A stretch of 64,000 nucleotides of DNA from CAVVIG01 sp050249955 (GCA_050249955.1 JBFWPN010000012.1:1-64000), one strand, 5' to 3'. Numbered from the stretch's first letter, positions 26,889 to 35,224 are shown. Numbers and translations: made by a program. Notes: a model not told the origin generated them from the sequence alone.

Positions 26889-28124
26889 ATGTCCGTCGTC
26901 GCCCTGTCCGAAATGCTCGGCGCCGCCGTCCGCGATGCGAGCGGAACGGTCAGGGGACGTGTGCGCGAAGTGGCGGTCTCGCCGCAGGAGCACCTCACGC
27001 GCGTGGCCTTCCTGGTCGTGCGCACCACGGCCGGGGATCGCATCCTGCCAGCCGATGACGTGAAGTCGTTCGGGGCGACGGTCCGCGCCACCAGCGAAAT
27101 CGGCGCCTGGCAGCCGTTCACGAGCTTCGACGGTGTCCTGCTGCTCAAGCGCGACCTGCTCGACCAGCAGATCATCGACGTGCACGGGCGCAAGGTCGTC
27201 CGTGTCAACGACGTCGAGCTGTTCTCGAACCCGATCGTGGGCGGAATCAACTTCGACGTGCTCGCGGTCGACGTCGGCGCCCGCGGCGCGGTCCGCCGGC
27301 TCGCCAAGGGGCTCGTGCCCGCCTTCACCCTGCGGGCCCTGCTCGAGAAGATCCCCCCCCGGGTCATCCCGTGGCAGTACGTGGACCTCATCGAGACCGA
27401 CCCTGCGCGGCGCGTGAAGCTGAAGATCGTCTACGAGGGGCTCTCGAAGATGCACCCCGCAGACATCGCGGACATCGTCGAGCACCTGGCGCCGGCCGAG
27501 CAGAAGGCCGTCTTCGAGGCGCTCGACGAGGAAGTGGCGGCCGAGGCGCTCGAGGAGATCGACCCGGACGTGCAGGTGGCGATCGTCGAGTCGCTCGACA
27601 GCGACCGTGCGGCCGACATCGTCGAGGAGATGGATCCGGACGCCGCCGCGGACCTCCTGGGCGACCTGACCGAGGACCGATCGGGCGAGATCCTGAAGGA
27701 GATGCAGCCCGAGGAGCGGCAGGAGGTCACCCAGCTCCTCGAGTTCGGCGAGCACACCGCGGCCGGCCGCATGACCACCGAGTACATCTCGGTGCCGGAC
27801 GAGGGCACGGTGGCCGATGCCATCGAGACACTCCGCCAGTTCGAGGGGAGCAGCGAGGCCGTGGCCACGGTGTACCTGACGGGGCCCGGCAACGCGCTCG
27901 CGGGGGCGGTACCACTCGTGCGCATCGCGATCTCGCCGCCCGACATGCGCCTGAAGTCCCTCGCCGAGACGCCGACCACCTGCGCGCCGGACACGCCCGA
28001 GCGCGAGGTGGCGGAGATCTTCGACAAGTACAACCTGATCACCCTCGCCGTGACCGACGAGCACGGCCGCCTCGCGGGCATCATCACGGCAGACGACGTG
28101 ATCTCGATGCTGAGGAACGACTGA
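26889..28124 (+). CDS. PRC-barrel/MgtE_N/CBS protein, Mg-regulated transport partner
   Basis: 411-residue soluble protein. Residues 1-150 resemble two PRC-barrel-like segments (VRDASGTVRGRVREVAVS; IIDVHGRKVVRVNDVEL). Residues about 185-285 are an MgtE N-terminal superhelix (KMHPADIADIVEHLAPAEQ and acidic EEMDPDAAADLLGDL). Residues 285-410 are a CBS pair (MTTEYISVPDEGTVADAI ... GIITADDVISML). The MgtE transmembrane domain is absent. In MgtE the N and CBS domains sense cytoplasmic Mg2+ and gate the pore; here they probably gate or regulate the NRAMP-type transporter encoded 1 nt downstream. Controlled by the upstream M-box. Confidence 0.88.
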   Translation: MSVVALSEMLGAAVRDASGTVRGRVREVAVSPQEHLTRVAFLVVRTTAGDRILPADDVKSFGATVRATSEIGAWQPFTSFDGVLLLKRDLLDQQIIDVHGRKVVRVNDVELFSNPIVGGINFDVLAVDVGARGAVRRLAKGLVPAFTLRALLEKIPPRVIPWQYVDLIETDPARRVKLKIVYEGLSKMHPADIADIVEHLAPAEQKAVFEALDEEVAAEALEEIDPDVQVAIVESLDSDRAADIVEEMDPDAAADLLGDLTEDRSGEILKEMQPEERQEVTQLLEFGEHTAAGRMTTEYISVPDEGTVADAIETLRQFEGSSEAVATVYLTGPGNALAGAVPLVRIAISPPDMRLKSLAETPTTCAPDTPEREVAEIFDKYNLITLAVTDEHGRLAGIITADDVISMLRND

Positions 28125-28125
28125 C

Positions 28126-29373
28126 ATGGCGACGCTGAAGCAGTGGCGCACGCGCCTCGTGCTGTTCCTCGCCGTCGTCGGGCCGGGTTTCATCACGGCG
28201 AACGTCGACAACGATGCGGGCGGCATCTGGACCTATTCGGTGGCCGGCGCGCAGTTCGGCTACACGCTGCTGTGGGCGATGATCCCGACGACCATCGCGC
28301 TGGTGGTCGTGCAGGAGATGGCGTCGCGCATGGGCGCGGTGACCGGGAAGGGACTGAGCGACCTCATCCGCGAGGAGTTCGGCTTTCGCGTCACGTTCTG
28401 GCTGATGCTGGCGCTCGTCGTCACGAACTTCGGGAACGTGATGGCCGAGTTCGCCGGCGTGGCGAGCAGCCTCGAGCTCTTCGGCATCTCGCGCTACATC
28501 GTGGTGCCGCTCGCGGCGGCGGCAGTGTGGGTGATGGTGGTGCAGGGCACGTACGCGAGCATCGAGAAGATCTTCCTCGTCGCGTCAGGCTTCTACGTCT
28601 GCTACATCGTCGCCGGGGTGCTGGCGCAGCCCGACTGGCGGGCGGCCGCCTTCGCCATGGTCACCAGGCCGGCGGGCGAGGGCATCATCGGGAACTACGG
28701 CTACGTGTACATGCTGATTGGCCTGGTCGGCACCACGATCGCGCCCTGGATGCAGTTCTACCTGCAGGCGTCCGTGGTCGAGAAGGGCGTCACCATCCGC
28801 CAGTACCGGGCGTCACGCTGGGATGTCATCGTCGGCTGCCTGTTCGCCGCCATCGTCGCCTGGTTCATCATCGTGGCCTGCGCGGCCACGCTGCACCGCG
28901 CCGGGGTCACGCAGATCCTGAGTGCGGCGGATGCGGCGCAGGCGCTGCGGCCGCTCGCTGGGGAGTACGCGTACCTGCTGTTTGCGGCCGGGCTGTTCAA
29001 TGCGTCGCTGTTCGCGGCGTCGATCCTGCCGCTGTCCACGTCGTACGCGGTGTGCGAGGGGCTGGGGTTCGAGTCGGGGCTGGACAAGAAGTTCCACGAG
29101 GCCCCGGTCTTCTACTGGCTCTACACCGCCCTCATCGTGGTGGGTGCCGGGGTGCTGCTGGTGCCGAACTTCCCGCTCACCGGCGTCATGGTGCTGTCAC
29201 AGGTGGTCAACGGCGTGGTGCTGCCGTTCGTGCTGATCTTCATGCTCCTGCTCACGAACGATCGCGAGCTGATGGGCGAGCACGTCAACTCCCGCGCGTT
29301 CAACGTCATCGCGTGGGTGACGGTGGTGACAATGATCGGCCTCACCGTCGCGATGCTGCTGCCGCAGTTCTGA
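28126..29373 (+). CDS. NRAMP-family divalent metal transporter, probable Mg2+ type (NRMT-like)
   Basis: 415 residues with about 11 helices of the LeuT-like NRAMP fold. The helix 1 metal motif is ANVDNDAGG (residues 25-33) rather than the DPGN of Mn/Fe NRAMPs, and the helix 6 motif is TTIAPWMQF (203-211), with A-P-W in place of the metal-coordinating M-P-H. Loss of that methionine is a feature of NRAMP-related magnesium transporters. The M-box and MgtE_N/CBS partner gene immediately upstream support Mg2+ as substrate. This is inference from context and motifs. Confidence 0.85.
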   Translation: MATLKQWRTRLVLFLAVVGPGFITANVDNDAGGIWTYSVAGAQFGYTLLWAMIPTTIALVVVQEMASRMGAVTGKGLSDLIREEFGFRVTFWLMLALVVTNFGNVMAEFAGVASSLELFGISRYIVVPLAAAAVWVMVVQGTYASIEKIFLVASGFYVCYIVAGVLAQPDWRAAAFAMVTRPAGEGIIGNYGYVYMLIGLVGTTIAPWMQFYLQASVVEKGVTIRQYRASRWDVIVGCLFAAIVAWFIIVACAATLHRAGVTQILSAADAAQALRPLAGEYAYLLFAAGLFNASLFAASILPLSTSYAVCEGLGFESGLDKKFHEAPVFYWLYTALIVVGAGVLLVPNFPLTGVMVLSQVVNGVVLPFVLIFMLLLTNDRELMGEHVNSRAFNVIAWVTVVTMIGLTVAMLLPQF

Positions 29374-29376
29374 TGG

Positions 29377-29889
29377 TCAGCGGGCGGTGGCGCGCCAGAC
29401 GAACACCTGGGTGTACGACCCGTCGTCGTCGACGCGGAGGCCGCCGGTGGTCATGCCCGCCTTGAGGAGCACGGCCATCGAGGGGCCGTTCTCGGGCGAC
29501 ACGGTCGCGATGACCTCGCGGATCCCCCTGTCGAACGCGTAGCGGAGCAGCGCCCGCGCGGCTTCCGTGGCCAGGCCCTGGCCCCACGCCTCCCGGCGAA
29601 GCGCATATTTCAGCTCGGGGGTCTCGTGGCCGCCGGGGTGGACGAGGCCGGCAAACCCGAGCACCTGCCCGGTGGCGCGATCCGTGACGGCGAACATGCC
29701 GTATCCGCGTACCTCGTAGTTGCGCAGGCTGACGCCGACCCACTGCTGGCACTGCTCGGGGGTGAGCGCCCGGCCGTCGCCGACGAAGCGCATGGCCTCG
29801 GCGTCTCCGTAGACGTCGAACATCGCCCCCGCATCGTCCGGACCGATGCGTCGGATGCACAACCTCCGCGTCTCGGCAATCACGTCCAC
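29377..29889 (-). CDS. GNAT-family N-acetyltransferase (RimJ/RimL type)
   Basis: 170 residues. TRRLCIRRIGPDDAGAMFDVYGD is the typical start of the Acetyltransf_3 family, and ALRREAWGQGLATEAARALL is the acetyl-CoA pyrophosphate loop (R/Q-x-x-G-x-A/G). It transfers acetyl from acetyl-CoA to an amine on a protein or small molecule; substrate unknown. GTG start. The stop lies 3 nt from the stop of the convergent transporter gene. Confidence 0.88.
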   Translation of the reverse strand: MDVIAETRRLCIRRIGPDDAGAMFDVYGDAEAMRFVGDGRALTPEQCQQWVGVSLRNYEVRGYGMFAVTDRATGQVLGFAGLVHPGGHETPELKYALRREAWGQGLATEAARALLRYAFDRGIREVIATVSPENGPSMAVLLKAGMTTGGLRVDDDGSYTQVFVWRATAR

Positions 29890-30000
29890 CCGCTGGCCTC
29901 CGCGTCCCGTCCCTGCCGCCCGCCGGCGGCTCCGTTGACATTACCGCACCTGCCGCGGCACGTGATGCGGCAGGGCTTCGGGCACCGGGGTGGTCACCGG

Positions 30001-30006
30001 TATGAT
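30001..30006 (+). promoter_or_regulatory. -10 box of the sugar dehydrogenase gene
   Basis: TATGAT 24 nt before the GTG at 30031; AGAGGAGG in between provides a strong ribosome binding site and fixes the start. Confidence 0.5.
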
Positions 30007-30030
30007 CGGTGGAGCACAGAGGAGGTGTTC

Positions 30031-31224
30031 GTGTACGGATTGGATTTCGGAACGGTCGTCCGGTGCGCCGCCCTGGTGGCTGCGCTGAGCGTTGGCCTGT
30101 CGGACGGGACCGCGCTGGCGCAGGGACAGGCTGGTGGGGGTGCCGCGCGGACGGGGGGCGGCATGCCCGACGCCAGGCCCCAGCTCGGGACGCTGAAGCT
30201 GCCCCAGGGCTTCAAGATGGAGGTGTTCGCCACCGGGGTGCAGGGTGCCCGTTCGATGGCGCTCGGCTCCGACGGCACCCTGTTCGTCGGCACGCGGGGG
30301 AACAAGATCTACGCCGTCGTCGACGCGGACAAGGACAACACCGCCGAGAAGGTGATTGAACTGGCCACGGGGCTGCGGACGCCGAACGGCCTCGCGTTCA
30401 GCAACGGTACGCTCTTCGTCGGCGAGCTGAACCGCATCGTCCGCTTCGACAACGTGCTGGAGGCGGTGAAGGCCGGGGGCGGCTCGCTGACGCCGAAGGT
30501 GGTGCTCGATGGCCTGCCGTCGGACTTCATGCACGGCTGGAAGTACATCGCGTTCGGCCCGGACGGGTATCTCTACTACCAGATTGGCGCCCCGTGCAAC
30601 ATCTGCGATCGCGGCGACCCTTATGCGGCGATCTGGCGCGTGAAACCCGACGGCACGGGGAACGAGGTGTTCGCACGTGGCGTGCGCAACTCGGTCGGCA
30701 TGGCGTGGCACCCGGAGACGAAGGAGCTCTGGTTCACCGAGAACGGGCGCGACATGCTCGGCGACGAGCAGCCGAACGACGAGCTGAACCGGGCACCGAA
30801 GGCGGGCCTGCACTTCGGCTACCCGTACTGCCACGAGGGCACCATCGCGGACCCGGAGTTCGGCGCGAACCACCCGTGCACGTCGTATGAGCCGCCGGTC
30901 CAGAAGCTCGGTCCGCACGTGGCCGCTCTGGGCCTGAAGTTCTACACCGGCTCGATGTTCCCGGCGGAGTACCGCAACAAGCTGTTCATCGTGAACCACG
31001 GGTCCTGGAACCGGACGCCGCAGGCCGGACCGATTGGGTACCGGATCATGCTGGCCACCGTGGAGGGCGGAAAGGTGACGAAGTACGAGCCCTTCGCCGA
31101 GGGGTTCCTGCAGGGGCGGCTCGCGTGGGGCCGACCGGTCGACCTGCTGCAGATGCCCGATGGGTCGATGCTCGTGTCGGACGACACGGCCGGCGCCATC
31201 TACCGCCTCACGTACGCCCGGTAG
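30031..31224 (+). CDS. PQQ-dependent sugar dehydrogenase (soluble GDH/sorbosone dehydrogenase family)
   Basis: 397-residue secreted protein with a signal peptide ending ALAQ and a Gly/Ala linker. The body is a six-bladed propeller: LPQGFKMEVFATGVQGARSM, GLAFSNGTLFVGEL, TENGRDMLGDEQPNDELN and FIVNHGSWNRT are typical of L-sorbosone/soluble glucose dehydrogenases. It would oxidise an aldose or polyol in the periplasm with PQQ. CNICDRGDPYAAIWRV carries a vicinal cysteine pair seen in many members. GTG at 30031 is chosen from the AGAGGAGG Shine-Dalgarno. Third quinoprotein-type gene in the window. Confidence 0.88.
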   Translation: MYGLDFGTVVRCAALVAALSVGLSDGTALAQGQAGGGAARTGGGMPDARPQLGTLKLPQGFKMEVFATGVQGARSMALGSDGTLFVGTRGNKIYAVVDADKDNTAEKVIELATGLRTPNGLAFSNGTLFVGELNRIVRFDNVLEAVKAGGGSLTPKVVLDGLPSDFMHGWKYIAFGPDGYLYYQIGAPCNICDRGDPYAAIWRVKPDGTGNEVFARGVRNSVGMAWHPETKELWFTENGRDMLGDEQPNDELNRAPKAGLHFGYPYCHEGTIADPEFGANHPCTSYEPPVQKLGPHVAALGLKFYTGSMFPAEYRNKLFIVNHGSWNRTPQAGPIGYRIMLATVEGGKVTKYEPFAEGFLQGRLAWGRPVDLLQMPDGSMLVSDDTAGAIYRLTYAR

Positions 31225-31236
31225 GCAGGACCGGCT

Positions 31237-31262
31237 CCCCTGGGGCGGCGGCGCCCCAGGGG
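31237..31262. terminator. Bidirectional hairpin between convergent genes
   Basis: Perfect 11-bp stem, CCCCTGGGGCG (31237-31247) and CGCCCCAGGGG (31252-31262), loop GCGG. It lies between the stops of the sugar dehydrogenase and the MBL hydrolase. No U-tract. Confidence 0.6.
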
Positions 31263-31268
31263 AACCCA

Positions 31269-31970
31269 TCATTCCGTCGTCTCGCCCGGCTTCAGGTCGA
31301 CGACGTCCACGCCCCTCGGTCCAACCAGTTCACGCAGCCGCGCCGGCGTACCAGTGAGCAGCGGGAACGTCCCCCAGTGCATCGGGATGACCTGCCGCAC
31401 GCCGAGCAGGCCGCAGGCCACGGCCGCCTGGTCGGGTCCCATCGTGAAGTGATCGCCGATGGGCAGGAAGGCGAGGGTCGGCCTGTACATCTCGCCGATC
31501 AGCTTCATGTCGCTGAACACCGCCGTGTCGCCGGCATAGTACGCGGTGAGGCCGTCCTCGAACGTCACGACGTAGCCGGTGGCCAGGCCGGCGTATGCGA
31601 TGCGTCCGTCCACCTCGTAGGAACTGCTGTGCACGGCTGGCACCATCGTCACCGACAGGCCACGCAGCGTCAGGGTGCCGCCCGGGTTCATGCCGGTCAC
31701 CTGCTTCAGCCCCTTCTGCTGGAAGTACACCGACAGCTCGTACGGGGCCACGACCTGCGCGTCGGTGTCGCGCGCCAGGGTCACCACGTCGGCGGTGTGG
31801 TCCGAGTGACCGTGCGTGACGAGCATCAGGTCGACCGGCGCCACTTTCTTCGCGCCCTCAGGGCACGCCGGATTGGTGGCCAGCCATGGGTCGAAGATCA
31901 ACCGAGTGCCACCAGGGGTCCGGAGCAGGAACGTCGAGTGCCCGAGCCATGTGATTGCGAGTTTTGGCAT
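31269..31970 (-). CDS. UPF0173-type metal-dependent hydrolase (MBL fold)
   Basis: 233 residues. Metallo-beta-lactamase fold with ITWLGHSTFLL at the start, metal motif THGHSDH (HxHxDH), later PAVHSS, AYYAGDTAVF and PMHWGTFP. The UPF0173 family (YtkL-like) has these motifs at this length. It probably hydrolyses a phospho- or ester bond in the cytoplasm; physiological substrate unknown. The ATG at 31970 lies 9 nt downstream of a minus-strand -10 TACAAT. Confidence 0.92.
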   Translation of the reverse strand: MPKLAITWLGHSTFLLRTPGGTRLIFDPWLATNPACPEGAKKVAPVDLMLVTHGHSDHTADVVTLARDTDAQVVAPYELSVYFQQKGLKQVTGMNPGGTLTLRGLSVTMVPAVHSSSYEVDGRIAYAGLATGYVVTFEDGLTAYYAGDTAVFSDMKLIGEMYRPTLAFLPIGDHFTMGPDQAAVACGLLGVRQVIPMHWGTFPLLTGTPARLRELVGPRGVDVVDLKPGETTE

Positions 31971-31979
31971 AGGGCGGGA

Positions 31980-31985
31980 ATTGTA
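31980..31985 (-). promoter_or_regulatory. -10 box 9 nt before the MBL hydrolase start
   Basis: Minus-strand TACAAT; its 3' end is 9 nt from the ATG at 31970, predicting a 0-3 nt leader. It is divergent from the tetR-type promoter and only about 12 bp from it. Confidence 0.5.
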
Positions 31986-31996
31986 GCGTGCAGTAG

Positions 31997-32026
31997 TTGA
32001 ATCGGGGGACGCAGCCGGACTACGTT
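31997..32026 (+). promoter_or_regulatory. Putative promoter of the TetR-family gene
   Basis: -35 TTGAAT (31997-32002), 18-bp spacer, -10 TACGTT (32021-32026), ending 8 nt before a GTG at 32035. It favours the GTG start and a nearly leaderless transcript. Confidence 0.45.
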
Positions 32027-32034
32027 TGGAGGAC

Positions 32035-32694
32035 GTGAGTTCCGATCAGACAGCCTCCCGTCCCCGACAGGCCCGCAGGGCCCCGGCGAAGCGACGTACG
32101 CCGCCCGGCGCGCGGGGCGCATCCGGGGCACCGACGCGCGTCGAGATCATGAAGGCGGCGGCGGGGGCCTTCCGCAGGCTCGGCTACCACGGCGCCACGC
32201 TCGAGGAAATCGCGGCCGCACTGCGGATGAAGAAGGGGAACCTCTACTACTACTTCCGCAGCAAGGAGGACATCCTCTTCGCCTGCCACCAGTACTCGAT
32301 GGACCGGCTGCTCGAAGTCCTCGAGAAGGTCGAGGCGAGCGACCTGTCGCCCGAGCACCGCCTGCGGCGCCTCATCGAGTCGTTCGTGCACACGATCCTG
32401 GACGACCTGCACGGAACGGCCCTGTTCCTCGACGTCAAGGCCCTCGGCACCCGGCACCTGCGGCAGGCCATCGCCCGACGCGACCAGTTCGACCAGGGTA
32501 TCCGGCGGGTCATCCAGGAGGGCATCGACTGGGGGGTGTTCGACCCGCATGTCGACCCGAAACTCATCTCCTTCGCGATGCTGGGCGCCGTGAACTGGAT
32601 TCCCCGCTGGTATTCACCGGACGGACCGGCCGACTCGCAGGAGATCGCGGACCGCTTCGCCGAGTACCTAATCACCGGCCTGCGCGCCTCGTAG
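32035..32694 (+). CDS. TetR-family transcriptional regulator
   Basis: 219 residues if started at GTG 32035 (TTG at 32026 is the alternative). A basic, Pro/Arg-rich N-terminal tail of about 30 residues precedes the HTH (IMKAAAGAFRRLGYHGATLE then EIAAALRMKKGNLYYYFRSK). The C-terminal helical domain (ALFLDVKALGTRHLRQAIARR, and IDWGVFDPHVDPKLISFAMLG) resembles the KstR2/FadR-like branch that senses acyl-CoA thioesters. It is divergent from the MBL hydrolase, sharing a 64-bp promoter region, so that gene may be a target. Confidence 0.87.
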   Translation: MSSDQTASRPRQARRAPAKRRTPPGARGASGAPTRVEIMKAAAGAFRRLGYHGATLEEIAAALRMKKGNLYYYFRSKEDILFACHQYSMDRLLEVLEKVEASDLSPEHRLRRLIESFVHTILDDLHGTALFLDVKALGTRHLRQAIARRDQFDQGIRRVIQEGIDWGVFDPHVDPKLISFAMLGAVNWIPRWYSPDGPADSQEIADRFAEYLITGLRAS

Positions 32695-32747
32695 CCCAAC
32701 CCCGGCCGCGGGCACGACCCAGCAGGCCGGGATGGCACCGTCCCCGA

Positions 32748-32753
32748 TATAAT
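32748..32753 (+). promoter_or_regulatory. -10 box of lipA, 7 nt before the ATG
   Basis: Consensus TATAAT ends exactly 7 nt before the lipA ATG at 32761 (intervening CGAGACA). Transcription should begin at or beside the A of the start codon; no Shine-Dalgarno is possible, so lipA mRNA is probably leaderless. Confidence 0.65.
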
Positions 32754-32760
32754 CGAGACA

Positions 32761-33669
32761 ATGTCCCGCGTCATCCCGCTCGTGCCCGAACAGCCCCGGA
32801 TCCCGAAGCCGGAGTGGCTGAAGGTGAAGGCTCCCGGGTCGCCCAGCTACCTGCGGCTGAAGTCGATCATGCGCGACCTCAAGCTGAACACGGTCTGCGA
32901 GGAGGCGCGCTGCCCCAACATCGGCGAGTGCTGGAACCATGGCACGGCCACCTTCATGATCCTCGGCGACGTCTGCACGCGCGCCTGCTCCTACTGTGCG
33001 GTCGCGCACGGACGCCCAGCGCCGGTCGACACCGAGGAGCCCGTCCGCGTGGCGAGCGCCATCGAGCAACTCGCCCTCAACTACGTCGTCATCACCTCGG
33101 TGGACCGTGACGATCTCAAGGACGGCGGCGCGTCGATCTTCGCGGGTGTCATCACCGAGACGCGGCGGCGGCTTCCCGGCTGCCGGATCGAGGTGCTGAT
33201 TCCGGACTTCAAGGGCGAGGAGGCGCCGCTGCGGACGGTGCTCGAGGCGCGGCCCGACGTGCTGAACCACAATACCGAGACGGTGCCGCGGCTGTACCGC
33301 ATGGCCCGCTCGGGCGGCCGGTACGCGCGCACGCTCGAGCTCCTGGACCGCTCGCGCACGATCGCTCCGGACATCCCGACCAAGACCGGCCTGATGGTCG
33401 GGCTCGGCGAGGAGCGCGAGGAACTGCTGGCGGTCTTCAGGGACCTGCGCGCGGTGGGCTGCCAGATACTCACCATCGGCCAGTACCTCCGGCCCACGCA
33501 GGCGCACACGCCCATGGTGCGTTACTACACACCCGACGAGTTCAGGGAACTGAAGCAGGTCGCGCTCGACATGGGGTTCGTGCACGTCGAGTCCGGGCCG
33601 CTCGTCCGCAGTTCGTATCACGCCCACGAAACGGCCGACGCCTACGCCGAGGCCGCGGCCCAGGGATGA
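32761..33669 (+). CDS. lipA: Lipoyl synthase
   Basis: 302-residue radical SAM enzyme that inserts two sulfurs into protein-bound octanoyl groups to make lipoamide. Both cluster motifs are present: the auxiliary [4Fe-4S] site CEEARCPNIGECW (CX4CX5C) and the radical SAM site CTRACSYCAV (CX3CX2C). The C-terminal RSSYHA supplies the conserved serine ligand of the auxiliary cluster (RSSY). Lipoate is needed by the E2 subunit encoded at 36773. No lipB was seen nearby. It overlaps the next gene by ATGA. Confidence 0.97.
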   Translation: MSRVIPLVPEQPRIPKPEWLKVKAPGSPSYLRLKSIMRDLKLNTVCEEARCPNIGECWNHGTATFMILGDVCTRACSYCAVAHGRPAPVDTEEPVRVASAIEQLALNYVVITSVDRDDLKDGGASIFAGVITETRRRLPGCRIEVLIPDFKGEEAPLRTVLEARPDVLNHNTETVPRLYRMARSGGRYARTLELLDRSRTIAPDIPTKTGLMVGLGEEREELLAVFRDLRAVGCQILTIGQYLRPTQAHTPMVRYYTPDEFRELKQVALDMGFVHVESGPLVRSSYHAHETADAYAEAAAQG

Positions 33670-34319
33670 CGAGGCACATGCGCAACCGGATCACGACCGT
33701 CCTCTTCGCCATCGTCGCGCTCGCCGCTGCTGCGGGTGAGGCCCGCGCCCAGGGGGCCCTGGTGCACGGAACCGTCGCGGCCGCCCTCTCCGGCGATACC
33801 ACGTCGCCGGCCTTCGGCGGTGGCGTGACGTGGCGCTTCAATCGCGCCCTGGGCCTGGGCGTGGAGCTGTCGCACCTGCCGGGGCTCGAGCCGCAGTTCG
33901 CCCACATCTACTGCTGCGGGCGTGGCGAGGACGAGACACGGGCCACGGTCTTCAGCACGAACGTGCGGCTGGAGATTCCGACGGTGTCGCGGCGGGTCAT
34001 CCCGTTCGTCATCGCCGGCGGCGGCGTGGCCGGGATTACCGAGTCGTATGACGTCTGGTATGCGGCGCTGGCCAACACCATCGACCGCGGCGCGGTGCGG
34101 ACCGGCCAGATCCGGCTGATGGCTCCGTCCACCATCCTGCCCGGCCCGTCGGAGGTGGAAGTCACTTCGACCAGCATGGCGCTGACGCTCGGCGGCGGCG
34201 CAAGCCTGATGCTGACCGACCGCTTCGCCGTCGACATCGATCTGCGCGTGCTGCACCTGATGCGCGACGAAGGCCGCAACATCGGCCGCTTCGGCGCCGG
34301 CCTCAGCTACCGCTTCTAA
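33666..34319 (+). CDS. Small outer-membrane beta-barrel protein, unknown function
   Basis: 217-residue protein with a signal peptide (ending ARAQ) and glycine-rich amphipathic strands ending in GRFGAGLSYRF, a C-terminal aromatic typical of outer-membrane barrels of OmpW/OMP_b-brl type. A vicinal cysteine pair occurs in HIYCCGRGED. Its ATG overlaps the lipA stop, so the two are translationally coupled although no functional link is known. ATG at 33678 (MRNRITT) is an alternative start. Confidence 0.75.
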   Translation: MTRHMRNRITTVLFAIVALAAAAGEARAQGALVHGTVAAALSGDTTSPAFGGGVTWRFNRALGLGVELSHLPGLEPQFAHIYCCGRGEDETRATVFSTNVRLEIPTVSRRVIPFVIAGGGVAGITESYDVWYAALANTIDRGAVRTGQIRLMAPSTILPGPSEVEVTSTSMALTLGGGASLMLTDRFAVDIDLRVLHLMRDEGRNIGRFGAGLSYRF

Positions 34320-34343
34320 GAGCGTCCGCGCGCATCCCTCGCG

Positions 34344-34811
34344 TCACCCGTGGTGACCGGGAACGGCGGCTGGCGTGAATGGCCGGACGTCACGCACGAA
34401 CGGGATGCCGTGGAACGCCAGCACCTGATCCGCGCCCGTCACGTCCGCACAGAGCAGCACACCGCCCACCACCATCAGCGGCTGGTGGCTGTTCCCGATG
34501 AAGTAGGCCCACGTCGCCGCCCGCTCGGGCGTCTCCGGAACGATCACCAGCACCGGCTCGGGCTTCTCGCACACCGCGATCAGGAGCGGGGGCTGGTCCA
34601 GCGCCAGGCAGTCGCCGTCCCGAAGGACGGTCCCCCTGGGGAGCCCGACGCCGAACTCGACGCCTCCCTCGGTGCGCCATCGGCCCCTGGTCGACAGCCG
34701 CTCCTGCCAGCCAAGCACCACACGGTCGCGCAGATGTCCCGAAAGCCCCGCCGGCAGCCGATCCGCCCTGAACACTGTCTCCGCGACGGGAACCGACTTG
34801 AAGAAGGCCAT
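34344..34811 (-). CDS. Orphan UreE-like metallochaperone
   Basis: 155 residues. Matches the urease accessory protein UreE layout: an N-terminal peptide-binding beta domain with RTEGGVEFGVGLPRGTVLRDGD, then the ferredoxin-like domain with YFIGNSHQPLMV, where H109 corresponds to the conserved metal-binding His of the dimer interface (GNxH), and a short C-terminal GHHG metal tail. UreE delivers nickel to urease, but no ure genes are in the window. It may serve another Ni enzyme or a distant urease locus. Confidence 0.72.
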   Translation of the reverse strand: MAFFKSVPVAETVFRADRLPAGLSGHLRDRVVLGWQERLSTRGRWRTEGGVEFGVGLPRGTVLRDGDCLALDQPPLLIAVCEKPEPVLVIVPETPERAATWAYFIGNSHQPLMVVGGVLLCADVTGADQVLAFHGIPFVRDVRPFTPAAVPGHHG

Positions 34812-35029
34812 GTCTACCTCGCATGGTGAGCGCGCGCGCCCAGTACGCGGCTGTAGGGCGCGGCCGGTGATGAAACGAAAGTGTAGCGGCCCTCCCGGCT
34901 TCGCAGCTCACTTTCACACGCGCCCGGGCAGTCGGATTTCGGCCTGATTTCCCGGTCTGCCTCGCCTGATAACGACGTCGGCGAGGCTGGCAAAAATGTT
35001 GCTAACCCGTCGGGCACCGGAGGAGTTCG
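34812..35029. other. 218-bp divergent intergenic region
   Basis: Holds promoters for the UreE-like gene (minus-strand TACACT at 34880-34885) and the small winged-helix gene. GAAAGTG and CACTTTC form a dispersed inverted repeat (about 34878 and 34911). No gene seen. Confidence 0.4.
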
Positions 35030-35224
35030 ATGAACGTCGAGAACGTGACAGAAAGGATTCGAGCGGAGTTCGAAGAGATGCCGGGGCTCGCGTTGACGAT
35101 GCCGCAGGCGTCGCGGTTTTTCGGCCTGGATCGGGAGATGACCCAGTCGGTGATCGAGCGGCTGGTCGGATCCGCGTACCTCAAGAAGACCAGCGACGGG
35201 TCGCTTGTGAGGGCAACCCGGTAA
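35030..35224 (+). CDS. Small winged-helix-like protein
   Basis: 64-residue cytoplasmic protein beginning with ERIRAEFEEMPGLALTMPQA, followed by SRFFGLDREMTQSVIERLVG and YLKKTSDGSLVRA, the pattern of a short helix-turn-helix with a beta wing. Proteins with this PGLxLTxxQAxRxxGLD pattern recur in Acidobacteriota as uncharacterised regulators, from memory. CCGGAGGAG lies 6 nt before the ATG. Its stop codon lies inside an 11-bp hairpin. Confidence 0.75.
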   Translation: MNVENVTERIRAEFEEMPGLALTMPQASRFFGLDREMTQSVIERLVGSAYLKKTSDGSLVRATR

